DNA from: Lycium barbarum | Lineage: Eukaryota; Streptophyta; Magnoliopsida; Solanales; Solanaceae | Reading direction: 5' to 3' | Assembly (NCBI RefSeq): GCF_019175385.1 | Contig: NC_083338.1 | Span: 62,776,884 to 62,840,883, forward strand | Length of the DNA: 64,000 nt | Shown here: piece after piece, positions 37,555 through 49,147 of the stretch | Position numbering within the stretch: position 1 is the first letter of the stretch | How the letters are laid out: every line of letters begins with the position of its first letter | The notes under the pieces: model-generated | Seen by the model: only the letters and a program-made list of their open reading frames with translations | What the model was told of the DNA's origin: nothing | Databases searched by the model: none | Position numbers and translations under genes: made by a program

Positions 37555-37594
37555 GTTCAGTCCTCGGCATGTTCGCAGACGGTGTCTAGTAGAG

Positions 37595-37636
37595 TCTTGT
37601 TTATCGGTGTGTTGTGCACCACATCTATAAACAGGA
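37595..37636 (+). promoter_or_regulatory. Leader hairpin with GTGCAC loop, element C
   Basis: TCTTGTTTAT pairs with ATAAACAGGA, inner TGTG/CACA, loop TTGTGCAC with the palindrome at 37614-37619. It survives intact although the C gag downstream has five stop codons. Confidence 0.6.
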
Positions 37637-37747
37637 GGCTACGAGAAATTAATAGGGTGCCATTCCTTCTTTCATGTTGGAGATCGTGCGAATAGAGCTG
37701 TGTCATAAGTGAAGTCCTTAATCTAATAATTTTGTATGATTTCAGCG

Positions 37748-39139
37748 ATGACTAGGAAGAGTAAAGCGACAGCAGCCCAGAAGGGCAAATAAGTTGAGGG
37801 TGAGGCAGTTAGCCAAGCCCCCAGGTCTACCAGAGCTCAGACTTATACTGAGATACACATTCAGTCCTAGAGTTCTCCTACTTCCCCACCTCCGGAGGAG
37901 CTCAGAGGGGCATCTTATCCAGCCCCAGCTCCAGCACCAGTACCAGTACCTCCAGTCCCTCAGCCGGATGCTCAGAGTCAGGAGATGAGAGAGATGAAAG
38001 ATGTTATACGTTTGTTGACTCAGATACTTGCTACCCAGACTGGACGACAAGATAGGGGTCATGAGTATCCAGATAGGGCTGCTAGTGCCAGGGCCCGAGA
38101 TTTTCTTACATTAGATCCCCCAGAGTTTAAGGGCACGGACTCTAATGCTGATCGTCAGGAGTTCATAGATAGTATGCAGCGTACCTTAAATGTGATGAAG
38201 GCGTCAGCTACAGAATCTTTTGAGTTAGCTGCTTATAGATTGCAGGGTATAACAATTAATTGGTTTCAATCATGGAGATTATCGAGGGGTAGGGATGCTC
38301 TTCCGCCGACTTGGCAGGAATTCTCAGATGCCTTCTTGCGCCATTATATGCCACCCGAGTTGAGGCGGGCAAGGGTTGATAGGTTCCTTAACCTGCAGCA
38401 GGGTAGCATGTCTGTTAGAGAGTATAGTGTGGAGTTTGATTCTTTCGCCAGATATGCCCCTTCTATTTTGCAGGAAATGGAAGATAGAGTTCACCGATAC
38501 GTGATGAGATTAGAGCCAGGGTTACATGAGGCTTGTATGGCAGTAGCGATGCAGCCAGGTATGGATATAGCTCGTATTCAGGCTTATGCTCAAGGGTCAG
38601 AGGATCGTAGGCACCAGCGAGAGGCTATCTCAGAGCAGAGTAGTAGTCATCCCAAGAGGGCAAGGTCAGAGGGTCAGTATAGAGGTTCCACTAGCGAGAG
38701 CAGACCCTAGTATAGTGTACCTCTGCAGTTTCAAGGATCTCAGCGGGGTAGGGAGACTTCCCTTAGGCAGAGACAGAGTTCTTCTTATGCATCAGGTTCT
38801 CAGCAGCAGGTGGGGTCAGGGCAGGAGGTGATGCCCCCTCCTCGATGTGCGACTTGCGGGAAATGTCATATAGGACGGTGTCGTTAGGGTGTATGCTATA
38901 CTTGTGGTGATCCGGGACACTATGCTAGAGATTGCCCATAAAGAGTGGGTAGTATTGTTCCTGAGAATTCGGTAGCAGCGTCGTCATCCTCAGTGAGAGC
39001 CCCAGAGATAGGAATCCAGACTTCTTCCGGCCGAGGTAGGGGTGGATGTAGAGCATCTAGCTCCAGTACTGGGCCACATCGTATGTACGCTCTAGGTGGG
39101 AGACCAGGTCTAGAGACACCGCAGGATGCACCATCAGGT
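37748..39139 (+). pseudogene. gag: Element C gag (five in-frame stops) truncated before protease
   Basis: A single frame from MTRKSKATAAQKGK encodes a Pro-rich N-terminus, a gag domain (DPPEFKGTDSNADRQEF onward), an RNA-rich linker and a zinc knuckle CYTCGDPGHYARDC that is intact. Stops lie at 37790, 37868, 38708, 38885 and 38939, all in the same frame with no frameshift. The frame follows the knuckle to about 39139, then the similarity ends and no protease, RT or 3' LTR of C is seen. This gag is clearly diverged from A, B and F, so C belongs to a sister family. Confidence 0.85.
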
Positions 39140-39599
39140 ATACCCTTCTTCAGATAATTTATTGATGGATATAAGTTATATATGAACTGTCCCTTATCAC
39201 TATGACATGATGTATTACAACATAAGTTAGAATACGAGCATAGCGGTTAACGGGGTAAATCGAGACAAAAGACTTAGTGAAACACTTTGTTGAAACCTTA
39301 AGGGGAGAAGTGCCCATAGCATAGCAAGACCATAGCTATAAATCCGAACTAGGGTAAACGAATAGAAGACTACCTTTGATATGTAATCTTCTAGACTCAA
39401 AACCCCTTCAGCTTTCTAGACTCAAAACCCCTTCAGCTTTCTAGACTCGAAACCCTTTCGGCTCCGATATCTAAAAGGTGAATTTATTATGCAGAAAATT
39501 ATTTTTTGTAAAACTACGCACATAGATATTTATTTGTAGGAAAGTAAATATGTTTCTTGTGAAAACTGTAAAGTTAATTGTCATGACGGGTCGGTAAGC
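39140..39599. other. Unassigned spacer with a 25-bp triple repeat
   Basis: No coding or element boundary is recognised. CTAGACTCAAAACCCCTTCAG recurs at 39391, 39416 and, with changes, 39441 (period 25). The C sequence ends on the left and Tat pol debris begins on the right. Confidence 0.5.
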
Positions 39600-40387
39600 T
39601 ATTGAGTTCCGATGAGTGATCTTGAATTTCTCACAAATATCCTTCATCATTTGGCTATTCAGATTTGTTCCATTATCAGTGATGATGAACTCAAATATGC
39701 CGAATTGGCATACGATATTATTTCGCACAAAGTCGGCCACACTTTTTTTTTCACTGACTTGTATGACGTTGCTTCCATCCATTTGGTGAAGTAATAAATG
39801 TCGACTAAAATGAACCGGTGCCCATTTAAAGTGGCAGGTTCGACGGGTCCAACGACGTCCATACCCCAAGCAACGAAGGGCCTTGGTGAACTCATGGCAT
39901 TAAGATCACTCGACGGAACCTTCATTAAATCGCCATGGATCTGACACTGATGGCATCTTTGCACATATTTACAACAATCACTTTCCATTGTCATCCAATA
40001 GTATCTGGCTCAGAGAATCTTCTTGGATAATGCAAACACATTCATATGGAGGCCCTATGTCCTAACATGTACTTCTTCCTGAAGTTTGGTGGCCTCGCTA
40101 GGTCTATGCATCAGAGTAATCCCAAATCTGGCGTTCGTTTGTACAACACTTCCTTGTTTAGGAAGAAACCATTGGCCATTCTTCTGATGGTCTTCTTTTT
40201 GTCCACTGGTGATACCTTTAGGATATTCCCGTTTCTCTAAGTACATTTTCATGTCTTTGTATGAAGCCTTTGCATCTGGCTCTGTTTCTGCATGACAAAA
40301 GTAGGCATGTTCCTCTTTCAGACTTATTTCCAGCGGGTTAATGTGACTACTTTTAGGGTGCTGAATCATTGATGCTATGGTGGCCAA
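39600..40387 (-). pseudogene. Tat/Ogre-lineage integrase remnant
   Basis: Minus-strand fragments read as an integrase zinc site (CCKYVQRCHQCQIHGD) and the catalytic core beginning WGMDVVGPVEPATLNGH and DYFTKWMEA-like, then a second Asp in ITDNGTNLNSQ. The WGxDVxGPI pattern and the order relative to the RNase H below fit the Tat/Ogre lineage. The frame shifts several times (39471-39869, 39659-39994, 40055-40387), so the copy is dead. The third catalytic residue is not seen. Confidence 0.75.
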
Positions 40388-40558
40388 TGCATCAGCAAAC
40401 TCGTTCTGAGCTCTCGGAGTGTGCCAGAACTCGATCTTCCTGAATTACTTGCACAATCATTTTTCTAAGTTCACATATGAAAAGATCTAATTATTTTTTG
40501 TGGCCCATTCACCTTGTACTTGATAAATTAATAGGCCGAAATCTCTGATAACCAGTAA

Positions 40559-40861
40559 TTAATCGATGTCCATGTCCAGTGCTATCCTGAGGCCTAGAAT
40601 GCAGGCTTCGTATTCATCTATATTGTTGGCACAACAGAATTTGTGCTTTGCGGCCATTGGGTAATGTTGCCCATTTCCTGATATCAGAACCGCTCCGATT
40701 CTGGACCCCTCGTAGTTGACCGCTCCATTGAAGAATAATCTCCAACTTGTGTATGGCTCCGCTGCTTCTCCTTCTATGGTCAATACCCCTTCGTTTTGGA
40801 AATGAGTGCAGAGAGGTTCAAGCTCTTCGTCCATGCAACTTTTAGTAAGCAAGTCGGCCAA
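40559..40861 (-). pseudogene. Second (archaeal-type) RNase H domain of a Tat/Ogre element
   Basis: The fragment reads WRLFFNGAVNYEGSRIGAVL with NNIDEYEACILGLRIALDMDI. It resembles the additional RNase H domain placed between the usual RNase H and integrase in Tat-lineage elements (the family pattern is W.L.FDGA....G.G.G..L). The first catalytic Asp is Asn here (FNGA for FDGA), so the domain would be inactive. Order on the minus strand (RNase H 41272-40883, this domain, integrase) agrees with Tat. Confidence 0.7.
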
Positions 40862-40882
40862 AGCTTGTCCTTTAACGACCTT

Positions 40883-41641
40883 TTATGCCATGTATACAAT
40901 GTCAAATTCGCTCAACAACATTTTCCACTTGGAAAAATTCCCTATGGGCATGGGCTGGCGGAAGATGTACCTCAATGGATCCATCTTAGATATGAGGTGA
41001 GTGGTGTACGAAGACAAGTAATGCCTTAATTTCTGGGCCACCCAACTTAAAGCGCAGCATGTTTTCTCTACCAGTGTATATCTCACCTCATAGGTAGTGA
41101 ACTTCTGGCTCAGGTAATAGATGGCATGCTCGTTTTTCCCTACTTCATCGTGTTGTCCAAACACACACCCAAAGGCATTTTTCGCAACAGATAGGTATAG
41201 CAATAGTGGACTCCCGGGTCTAGGAGGTACCAAAACTGAAGGGGTTTTACAAATATCTCTTAATAGTGTCAAATGCCTCTTGGCATTCTTCTGTCCATTT
41301 TATGGGAGCGTCTTTCTTTAAAAGCTTGAGTATGGGCTCCGCAATGATGATAGATTGGGCTATAAATTGTCCAATGTAATTTAACCTTCCCAATAAACTC
41401 ATGACTTCTTTCTTGGTTTTGGGAGGAGGTAGCTCTTGGATTGCTTTGATCTTTGTTTAGTTGAGCTCTATGCCTCTTCGGCTAACTATGAATCCCAGCA
41501 ATTTATTGGATGGTGCTCCAAATGCACATTTGCCTGGGTTTAGTTTTAGGTTGAACTTTCGGAGCCTGTCAAAGAATTTCCTTAGATGTGTGGTATGCTC
41601 CAAGATTTCTCTTTACTTGATGATGACATCATCCACGTATA
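40883..41641 (-). pseudogene. Tat/Ogre reverse transcriptase end and RNase H remnant
   Basis: The minus strand has RT motif YVDDVIIK at the right edge (about 41613-41640), then broken connection-domain sequence, then RNase H (LLLYLSVAKNAFGCVF, with AIYYLSQKFTTYEVRYTLVEK). The reverse transcriptase is cut exactly at its catalytic YVDD motif by the LTR that starts at 41642. Several frame changes occur. Confidence 0.75.
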
Positions 41642-42375
41642 TGTAATAACCCTTCCAGTCGTTTTGGGAAATTAAGACTCTGTTGGGAATTCCGAGGTCG
41701 CGGTTAGATTCGTAGGGGATCTTTTTGTATATGTGTATGTTCGTTTTGTGTTTTCGAGGCCTTGGATGAAATTGTGGGGTGATTGTGGGAAAAACAGAAC
41801 AAACGTTGAGCTCACTGCCCAAAATGGACCGCTGCAGCGGTAGGTGTACCGCTGTGGTAGTATCGCTATAGCGGTGGCTTTACCACTGCCGGCGGCCATC
41901 CATATCCTTAGTGGCTGCTATGGCAGGCGGTGGACCACTATGGCAGTACCGCTATAGCGGGACCGCTGTAGCACCGTTTTTACCGCTGCAGCGGTCGACT
42001 GAAAATAGTGGCCCGGGATTTTTATACTTAGTCTCATATTTACTATTCACAAAACCCCAATACACTTCGCAACAAGCACCTAGAGAGAATTTTCTAGCAA
42101 GGGTAAGATAGCCTTGAGAGGTAAGTTCCAGTGCTTTTCATTCTATCATTCCCTTCCCTTTCATTATTGTAATCATCTTCATAGGTCTCTAATGATGATA
42201 GTGAAGTAGAAACCCTAGAATGTCAATAAACTTTCTAAACTTGATGGGTTGGGGGGTATTATCGCTTATTTATCATTTAAATGGATCGATTAGTTGCTAC
42301 TTGTCATAAATTAAACATTTATAATCATAAACTAAGTGATTTGAGACCTAGGGTTCTATAAAAATGGTGTCTTTG
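41642..42375 (+). mobile_element. LTR-like block G, first part
   Basis: It starts TGTAATAACCCTTCCAGTCG, a common plant LTR opening, inside the Tat reverse transcriptase. It has an inverted-word array (41828-41995), a TATA-like TTTTATAC near 42018 and a donor-like AGGTAAG near 42119, the layout of an LTR promoter and leader. At 42376 it is interrupted by the fold-back block. No matching internal region was found, so it may be a solo or truncated LTR. Confidence 0.5.
41828..41995 (+). repeat. U3 array of inverted words (CCGCTGCAGCGG type)
   Basis: Palindromes ACCGCTGCAGCGGT (41828-41841 and 41982-41995) and ACCGCTATAGCGG (41948-41960) are mixed with many partial copies (CCACTGCCGGCGG, CCACTATGGCAG). 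The array ends about 25 bases before a TATA-like site. Confidence 0.65.
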
Positions 42376-43324
42376 TGTAACGACCCATTTGGTCGTTTAG
42401 CACTTTTGGTCTCGTTTTTGCTAAAATACACTTTCGTACTTTTAAAAGGTATTTTTGACTTGCGGGAGTGGGTGGCACGACGATTTAATTGATGGGTAAT
42501 TTTTGGAATATATTTACTTAAAGTGTGTGAATAGTCTAGTCAGAGGAATTTTATTTGCACTTAAACGAGGTATAAGTTAGTGAATAGTGTAATTTATTAA
42601 GTGGGTCAATTTTTTCCTAATACATACTGGTTGAGTAAAAAGATTATTTTAGACCATTATTTTAGTTAGGGAGTAATAGGACAAGCCCATAATTAATTTA
42701 AAACCCTATAACACATGGCCCATAAATAGGAGTAAATATATTGGAGTAGGGTTGACATATTCAAAGGTAGCATCAAAAGTTCCAAGCAGAAAGTTTCGAG
42801 CACGAAAGTTGCCGTCAACTGAAGCCTCGGATCTACAAAAATTTCAGGTTAGATCATTGAATTAATTTCGTCATACTATTATAGTTATAGTTACGTGGAG
42901 AGGGGGTGAAATCAAGTCACAAACTTTCATTGTTTGTGTACTGTTGTCGTTCCTGTACATGTCCGTGTATTAGTATAAATAAAACAAAAGGAGAGGAATT
43001 AATTTGTTAGTCAAATATGGACATCCACGTGGGGGAGAAATCATTGTCCAAAATAATCTTTTTACTCAACCAATATGTATAAGGCAAAAATTGGCCCATT
43101 TAGTAAATTACCCTATTCACCAACATATACCTCATGTAAGTGCAAATAAAGTTCCTATGACTAGACTATTCACACACTTTAAGTAAATATATTCCAAAAA
43201 TTACCCATCAATTAAATCGCCGTGCCACCCACTCCCACAAATCAAAAATACCTCTTAAAAGTACGAAAGTGTATTTTAGCGAAAACGAGACCAAAAGTGC
43301 TAAACGACCAAATGGGTCGTTACA
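42376..43324. repeat. Inverted repeat with TGTAACGACCCATTTGG termini
   Basis: The left arm begins TGTAACGACCCATTTGGTCG at 42376 and its reverse complement ends at 43324. Arms are about 275 bp with small differences. The centre (42660-43038) is unique. The right arm starts at the word AATCATTGTCCA (43039-43050), which also occurs naturally at two places of the parent sequence. No 5-bp target duplication is seen (CTTTG versus TCAAG). Confidence 0.8.
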
Positions 43325-43950
43325 TCAAGGTATTTTTGACGTGCGGGAGTGGGTGGCACGGCGATTTAATTGATGGGTAATTTTTAGAATATATTTACTT
43401 AAAGTGTTAATAGTCTAGTCATAGGAATTTTATTTGCACTTACATAAGGTATAAGTTGCTGAATAGTGTAATTTACTAAGTGGGTCAATTTTTGCCTTAT
43501 ACATACTGGTCGAGTAAAAAGATTATTTTGGACAATGATTTTAGTTGGGGAGTAATAGGACAAGCCCATAATTAATTTAAAACCTTATAAGACATGGCCC
43601 ATAAATAGGAGTAAATATTGGAGTAGGGTTGACATATTAAAAGGTAGCATCAAAAGTTCCAAGCAGAAAGTTTCGAGCACGGAAGTTTCCATCAACTGAA
43701 GCCTCAGATCTACAAAAATTTCAGGTTAGAACATACTATTAATTTCGTCATACTATTATAGTTATAGTTACGTGGAGAGGGGGTGAATTCAAGTCACAAA
43801 TTGTCATTGTTTGTGTACTGTTCTCATTCCTGTACATGTCCGTGTATTAGTATAAATAAATAAAAAGGAGAGGAATCAATTTGTTAGTCAAATAAGGACA
43901 TCCACGTGGAGGCGGAATCATTGTCCATAAACAATTTTTATTTTATTTCA
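43325..43950 (+). repeat. Direct copy of the fold-back unit lacking its first ~70 bp
   Basis: From AAGGTATTTTTGAC the sequence follows 42446-43050 in the same orientation with scattered changes, up to AATCATTGTCCATAAAC near 43930. Together with 42376-43324 it makes a plus/minus/plus arrangement of the same 0.6-kb sequence. Confidence 0.8.
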
Positions 43951-44667
43951 TCTTTTGTTGTAGAAAGTTGGCAGCCATGACTTGATTTTAGTCAAAGTAA
44001 GGACATTCCAATGTGGGGTCTATCACTAGGTAATAATAATGAGGCTATCACTAGGTAGTAATGATAAGACTAATGGTTAAATGATTTCTGCAATTTGCAA
44101 TTAAATCGATGTTGCTATCTGTAACTTATGCTAGGAATTTTCTTTCTACACATTATCATGTTGCACTTTAATTCTAATATATAGGGTATAGGTAATTGAA
44201 TATTTTGGTATTTGAATTGTGGAAAGTTATATTTTTGTCTGAAGTTTAGATAATGGGGTAATTTAAAGTTTCGAGTCCTAGTCCTAAGAAAGCAGAATTA
44301 ATGATTTGAAAGTCCATTTATGGATGAAATTGACTAATTTTCAAAATATATGATCCCTAAATTCGTATTCTAATTTAAAACGCATATTGGATAGACTTTG
44401 ATCGTTTAGAGGCTCTCCGCAAATGGAAGGCGTTGGTTTGATCGTTCGCGGCACCCGCTTGGCCTTCGAGGTAGGTTACGATCTACTTTAGTTAGACTCT
44501 GATTAGAGAATCGTATGTAGTTGTAGAAAGTGACGGGGATAGCATGATGGGCCTTCGGGCAAGAAGTGGAGGTGAATTTCAATTAGGTTGGCTCTATCAG
44601 CTATTATGTAGGCTTGTCGCCATATGTGTTATTTCCCGTGATTATAACCTGTTTGTATTTCTGTCAC
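43951..44667 (+). other. LTR-like block G, remainder (no coding)
   Basis: AT-rich sequence with a duplicated TATCACTAGGTA word near 44020-44060 and a GGCCTTCGAGGTAGGTTACG stretch (44452-44471) resembling the downstream part of plant LTRs. No terminus is recognised; the pol fragment on the right starts at 44668. Confidence 0.35.
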
Positions 44668-45957
44668 ATAAGACGAACTATACTTCAACTCTGTACCAAG
44701 CTTAGCCCATAAAGTACGCCAAAAGTGACTTAGAAACTTAGTGTCACGATCTGAAACAGTGCTTCTAGGAATACCATGCAACTTGACAATATGGTTAAAG
44801 AACAAAACAACCACATGTGTTGCATCACTTGTCTTTTTGCATGAGATAAAGTGGGCCATTTTAGAGAACCTGTCTACCACGACAAAGATAGAATCCTTAC
44901 CTTCTTGAGTTCTTGGTAATCCAAACACGAAATCCATGCTGATATGTTCCCAAGGTGTTGTGGGAATTGGCAAAGGTTCGTATAACCCCTTATTGCTACC
45001 ATGCATCTTTTCCCTTTTACAAGTTTCACAACGTTCAATCAACCTCAAAACATCTCTATTCAACTTGGGCCAATAGAAGTTTTCTTGAATCATCTTTGAT
45101 GTCTTAGAATGGCTAAAGTGACCAGCTAATCCACCCTCATGTGCTTCTCTAACAATGGACTCTCTTAAAGAGCCTTGTGGTATGCAAAGTTGCTTGCCAT
45201 AGTAAAGAAAACCATCTCTTGTCAAGAACATTCTTTGTGGACCTTCCACGCATCTCGTCCAAATGACTCCAAAGTCTGGATCAGCCTCATAAAGTTCATT
45301 AATGTGGTCGAATCCGAATACATTAGTTTGCATGATGGAAAGCACACATGGTCTTCTACTAAGAGAATCAGCAACTTGATTTAGTTTTCCACCCTTGTGC
45401 TTGATCACAAATTGAAAATTCTGAAGGAACTCTACCCATTTTGCATGCCTTGCGTTGAGTTTTTGTTGATGATTAAGATACCTTAGTGCCTCATGATCAG
45501 AATTTAGAACAAACTTTCTGGGCAGCAAGTAATGACTCCAATGTTGCAAAACTCGAATAATAGCATAAAAATCTTTCTCATAGGTGGAATACCTCAACTT
45601 AGGTCCACCCAACTTCGCACTAAAGTATGCAATGGGTTTACCTTCTTGACTAAGGACTCCTCCCATGCCAACACCTGAAGTATCACATTCTACTTCATAT
45701 AGATCATTAAAGTTTGGTAACTGAAGGATAGGAGCTTGTGTCATCTTATTCTTGATCAATTCAAAACTCTTTTGGGCAGCTTCATTCCACTTGAATATGC
45801 CTCCCTTCAAACACTTAGTTATAGGAGCAACCAATGTGCTGAAATCTTTAATAAACCGTCTATAGAAGGACACCATTCCATGAAAGCTCCTTATGTCTGA
45901 AATTGACCTAGGAGTTGGCCAACTTAAGATTGCCTCTATCTTGCTTGGATCAGCTTG
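44668..45957 (-). pseudogene. pol: Ty3/gypsy pol fragment E: RT end, RNase H, integrase (minus)
   Basis: Minus-strand frame reading the end of reverse transcriptase (DPSKIEAILSWPTPRS, RSFHGMVSFYRRFI), RNase H (YEVECDTSGVGMGGVL, LNSDHEAL), integrase zinc site (H...H...CETCKREK) and core (ISMDFVFGLPR, VSDRDTKFLSHFW). It is truncated after SSSY, before the HPQTDGQTE segment holding the catalytic Glu. The sequence style differs from Tekay and fits the Reina/CRM-like plant chromoviruses. The frame is open across about 430 codons, so the fragment is not very old. Its 5' part continues at 57359-57739 beyond element F. The first 17 residues of the apparent ORF (from 46005) are F LTR sequence. Confidence 0.85.
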
Positions 45958-48900
45958 TGTCACGACCCAACCCCGTAGGCCGTGACAAGAGCCCGATCTG
46001 GGCACTCAAACCCATTCTAATATACAACAGAAGCCGACGAGGCTTTATTTCAAATTTAGCTAATTTCCAGAAAAATTTCGGCAGAGTTTCCTTTGTTTTA
46101 CGGACTATCCCATATACCCTGCACGCAGAAAATACCAACAAAGGCCACACAGGGCCAACAGAGTAACGTTTAAATATATGCGGACCGGCCGCCGCGGCGA
46201 ATGGGATCGCCCAAACACAACATATACACATATCTGTACAGAAAGACCCCAACCCACAAGCATGTCTACAGACCTCTAAATGGACCAACAGAATCATATG
46301 GCGGGACAGGGCCCCGCCGTACCCATGAACGAGAATATACACATATAGAAGTAACAGACTGTACCAAAAGATGGCTCTGAATAAAAGAGCACTCCAAAAA
46401 TAGCAGAATGAGATCCTAAGCGGACGGATCAGCAAACCTGTCGTCGGTACCTGCGCGGCATGAAAACGCAGCCCCCGAAGAAAGGGGGTCAGTACGAAAT
46501 ATGTACTGAATATGTAAAGCCTGAATTACAGAGACAAAATCATAACTGGTACAGGACATACAGAAAGTAAATAGAAAATCCAAAGTATCAGATACATGAT
46601 TTCAAAACATGCAGAGTGTGTACAGAAGCATATGTCATATCCAATCCGACCCCTGCCAAGGGACACGGCAGACAGAACGTGGCCACCCTCCCGACGTTGG
46701 TGCCACAACACAGAAGAATCAGAATAGGGGCATAACCCCGTAGCATAATATGTCATATCAAATGGCCATGGAAAATCATATCAGAACAAGCGGACATGGC
46801 ACATCATACTCCACAAACCCATGTACACGTATACCTGCCCCCTCACATCGAGGCACGGCGAACAATGCAGAGGATCTCGCTTGACAACATATCCTGGCCC
46901 GGGCTCAGTGTGGGAAACATTGGGGCATCCACGAATAGAGTAGTGAGAAACTAAATGCAGTCAAAATATCATAAATATTTTCAGAGACTCGATGAGGCAT
47001 ATTAATGACAAACAAATCCAATGAAGTCAGACGGAGTCATAATACATGGTGTTCGGATGTCATAAAGAATTATAGAAGCATAATCTTTCTGAAATTGTTC
47101 CGGGTGCCAAAATAATTTATAAGACTTAATGGAATATTTAAAATAGTTTTTGTTTAGTAATTAAAAGAGTAGTTAGGACATTTCTTTCAAAAACTGCTCG
47201 AAAACAAGCCTTAAGTACAATAAGGGTAAAACCGGGAATAGTGGGCCCACCTCGGGACAAGCAAGGCGGTGGGCTCAAATTACGCATTTTTGCTTATGAG
47301 GTCACCTAGAAAGACTCTAGGGCATTCCATAGTTTTCTAGACCATTTGGGGAAAATATGCATAATTCTCCAAAAAGGACTCTTAAGGTGTTCAATTCCAT
47401 TGAATGAAAATGCGACAATTTCAATCGCGGATTCCGATGAACAGAATAATCCCCGAGGCGTAAATCCAAGCCTAGTACATCTAGGACATGCCAAGAGAAG
47501 AATCGGGATAGCTTTACATACCTTTCAAGCTCTTTACGCCTTTCCAAACTCACTTCCCGTTTCGTCGAAAAACTGCAATAGGTCAAGTTTACCAATTGTA
47601 AGCTATGAATACCAAAGTTTCAACTTAATGCATATTTGTCTACCGAAATTTCGGCAGCACTTCCCCTATACATATGGCACCCCCGAAAATTCAACTCGGC
47701 TAGAAATCATCAACAACAACCCAAACAACAACAGCAACATCAACAAAGAACATTAAAAACACAAATATCCTTCAACTAGTCATTTTTCTCACAAGTTGAC
47801 ATAACCTTCATTCTAACCCAAACTTTCAAACTAACATCATTGATTTCACATCCATTATCACTCAAGATCATCACAATATAGATTTAAAGACATTTCATAT
47901 CATTTTCCTTAAGTTATACACTCGATATACATAATATACAACTTTCCGCCAAAGTCATAATTTATCCAAAACTCCTAATCTTTGGCATACGTATTCATAA
48001 CATGTTTCCTTCTTCCAAGTTCATCAATACTTGTCATAATTAGCAACCTAATAACTTCATTTTCATAATGTCGTAAAATCGTACTAAAACGACATAAGTT
48101 TCCATATTCCATTTCGATACAAACTTATATCATTATATCTTCATTTACATTGCAAGCATCACAATAACACACTAACACACTAAGCAACTCAATCCATTTT
48201 CCATTCCGACTTCAACATAGTACACGGCCATATGCCCTTCTATCAACATCAACTAAATTCATGCAACTTTCAATTCCTATATGCATTTCATCACAACCAC
48301 AACTAAGATATAACATGAATTCTATACATTGTGGCTATACAACATATCAATACTCACGGCCATAAAGCTATAACACACACCCACTTTGCAAACTTCCATT
48401 TCTTCACACAATCAACACATTTCGACATACCACAACACAAACAAGACTTCCTAACACAAAGATAAGGGATAAATTCTTACCTTTTCCTCAAGTCTTCTTC
48501 ACTTGGAGGTATGATCACTTTGATGAATCTAATGCTTCTCTCTCCAAACCAACTATACCAAGTTACAAAGGAACCTTGAATTAGTGGAAATCCAACAAGG
48601 GAAAAAATTTTAAGACAAGATTTTTGGTGGCTATTTTTTTCTCCCAAACCCGAAACCCTTTGCTCTTCTTGCTCTTGTTTGTTTTGTTCTTTCTCTTCTA
48701 ACTTTTCTTGAACCTTCATATGTATATAATAGTCCCTTAATTAACTTGTCACATGACCAAGCACATGACTAATTCATGTGGATCATGGGCCAAAGCTTGG
48801 CCGGCCATGCCCTTTAATTTGGGCCTCCATTCCATTAATTGTTTTGAGCCCAATTGGTTGCGGATCTTATTTTGTAATTCCCGAAAATAATTTCCGAAAT

Positions 48901-49051
48901 TCCATCTTTTCCCTTGGGCTTCCCCGACTCTTCCACATTAATATTCTTTCATAAACAACTCATGTGTTAATTAGAATCAATTATGGCCTTACTTCTTAAA
49001 AGTCAAGATTATTTCTAATTTTCTAAATGTGCGAAAACACGGGATATAACA
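45958..49051 (-). mobile_element. Element F 3' LTR (3,094 bp, minus strand)
   Basis: Plus-strand sequence runs from TGTCACGACCCAACCCCGTA to ACACGGGATATAACA. Direct repeat of 54265-57358, with few differences, for example GGCCGTGACAAGAGC here against GGCCGACTAGAGC there. The paired-hairpin module is at 46449-46508. Left flank GCTTG (45953-45957) is repeated at 57359-57363. Confidence 0.95.
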
Positions 49052-49065
49052 TCCTCCCCCCCTTT
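49052..49065 (-). other. Element F polypurine tract
   Basis: AAAGGGGGGGAGGA on the minus strand, adjacent to the 3' LTR. Confidence 0.85.
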
Positions 49066-49147
49066 AGAACATTCATCCCCGAATGTTAAATTAATCTTAT
49101 AGGGTTTGAAATGGTTTCGGGGGAGTTTCTGTTTATAGACAGCACAA

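Noticed and set aside
42376..43324. DNA transposon (MITE) with terminal inverted repeats
   Set aside because: No target duplication, and the third direct copy and microhomology junction fit a fold-back of LTR-like sequence better.
45958..46005. Start of the integrase ORF at 46005
   Set aside because: The first 17 codons are F LTR sequence; the true reading frame comes from 57739 across F.
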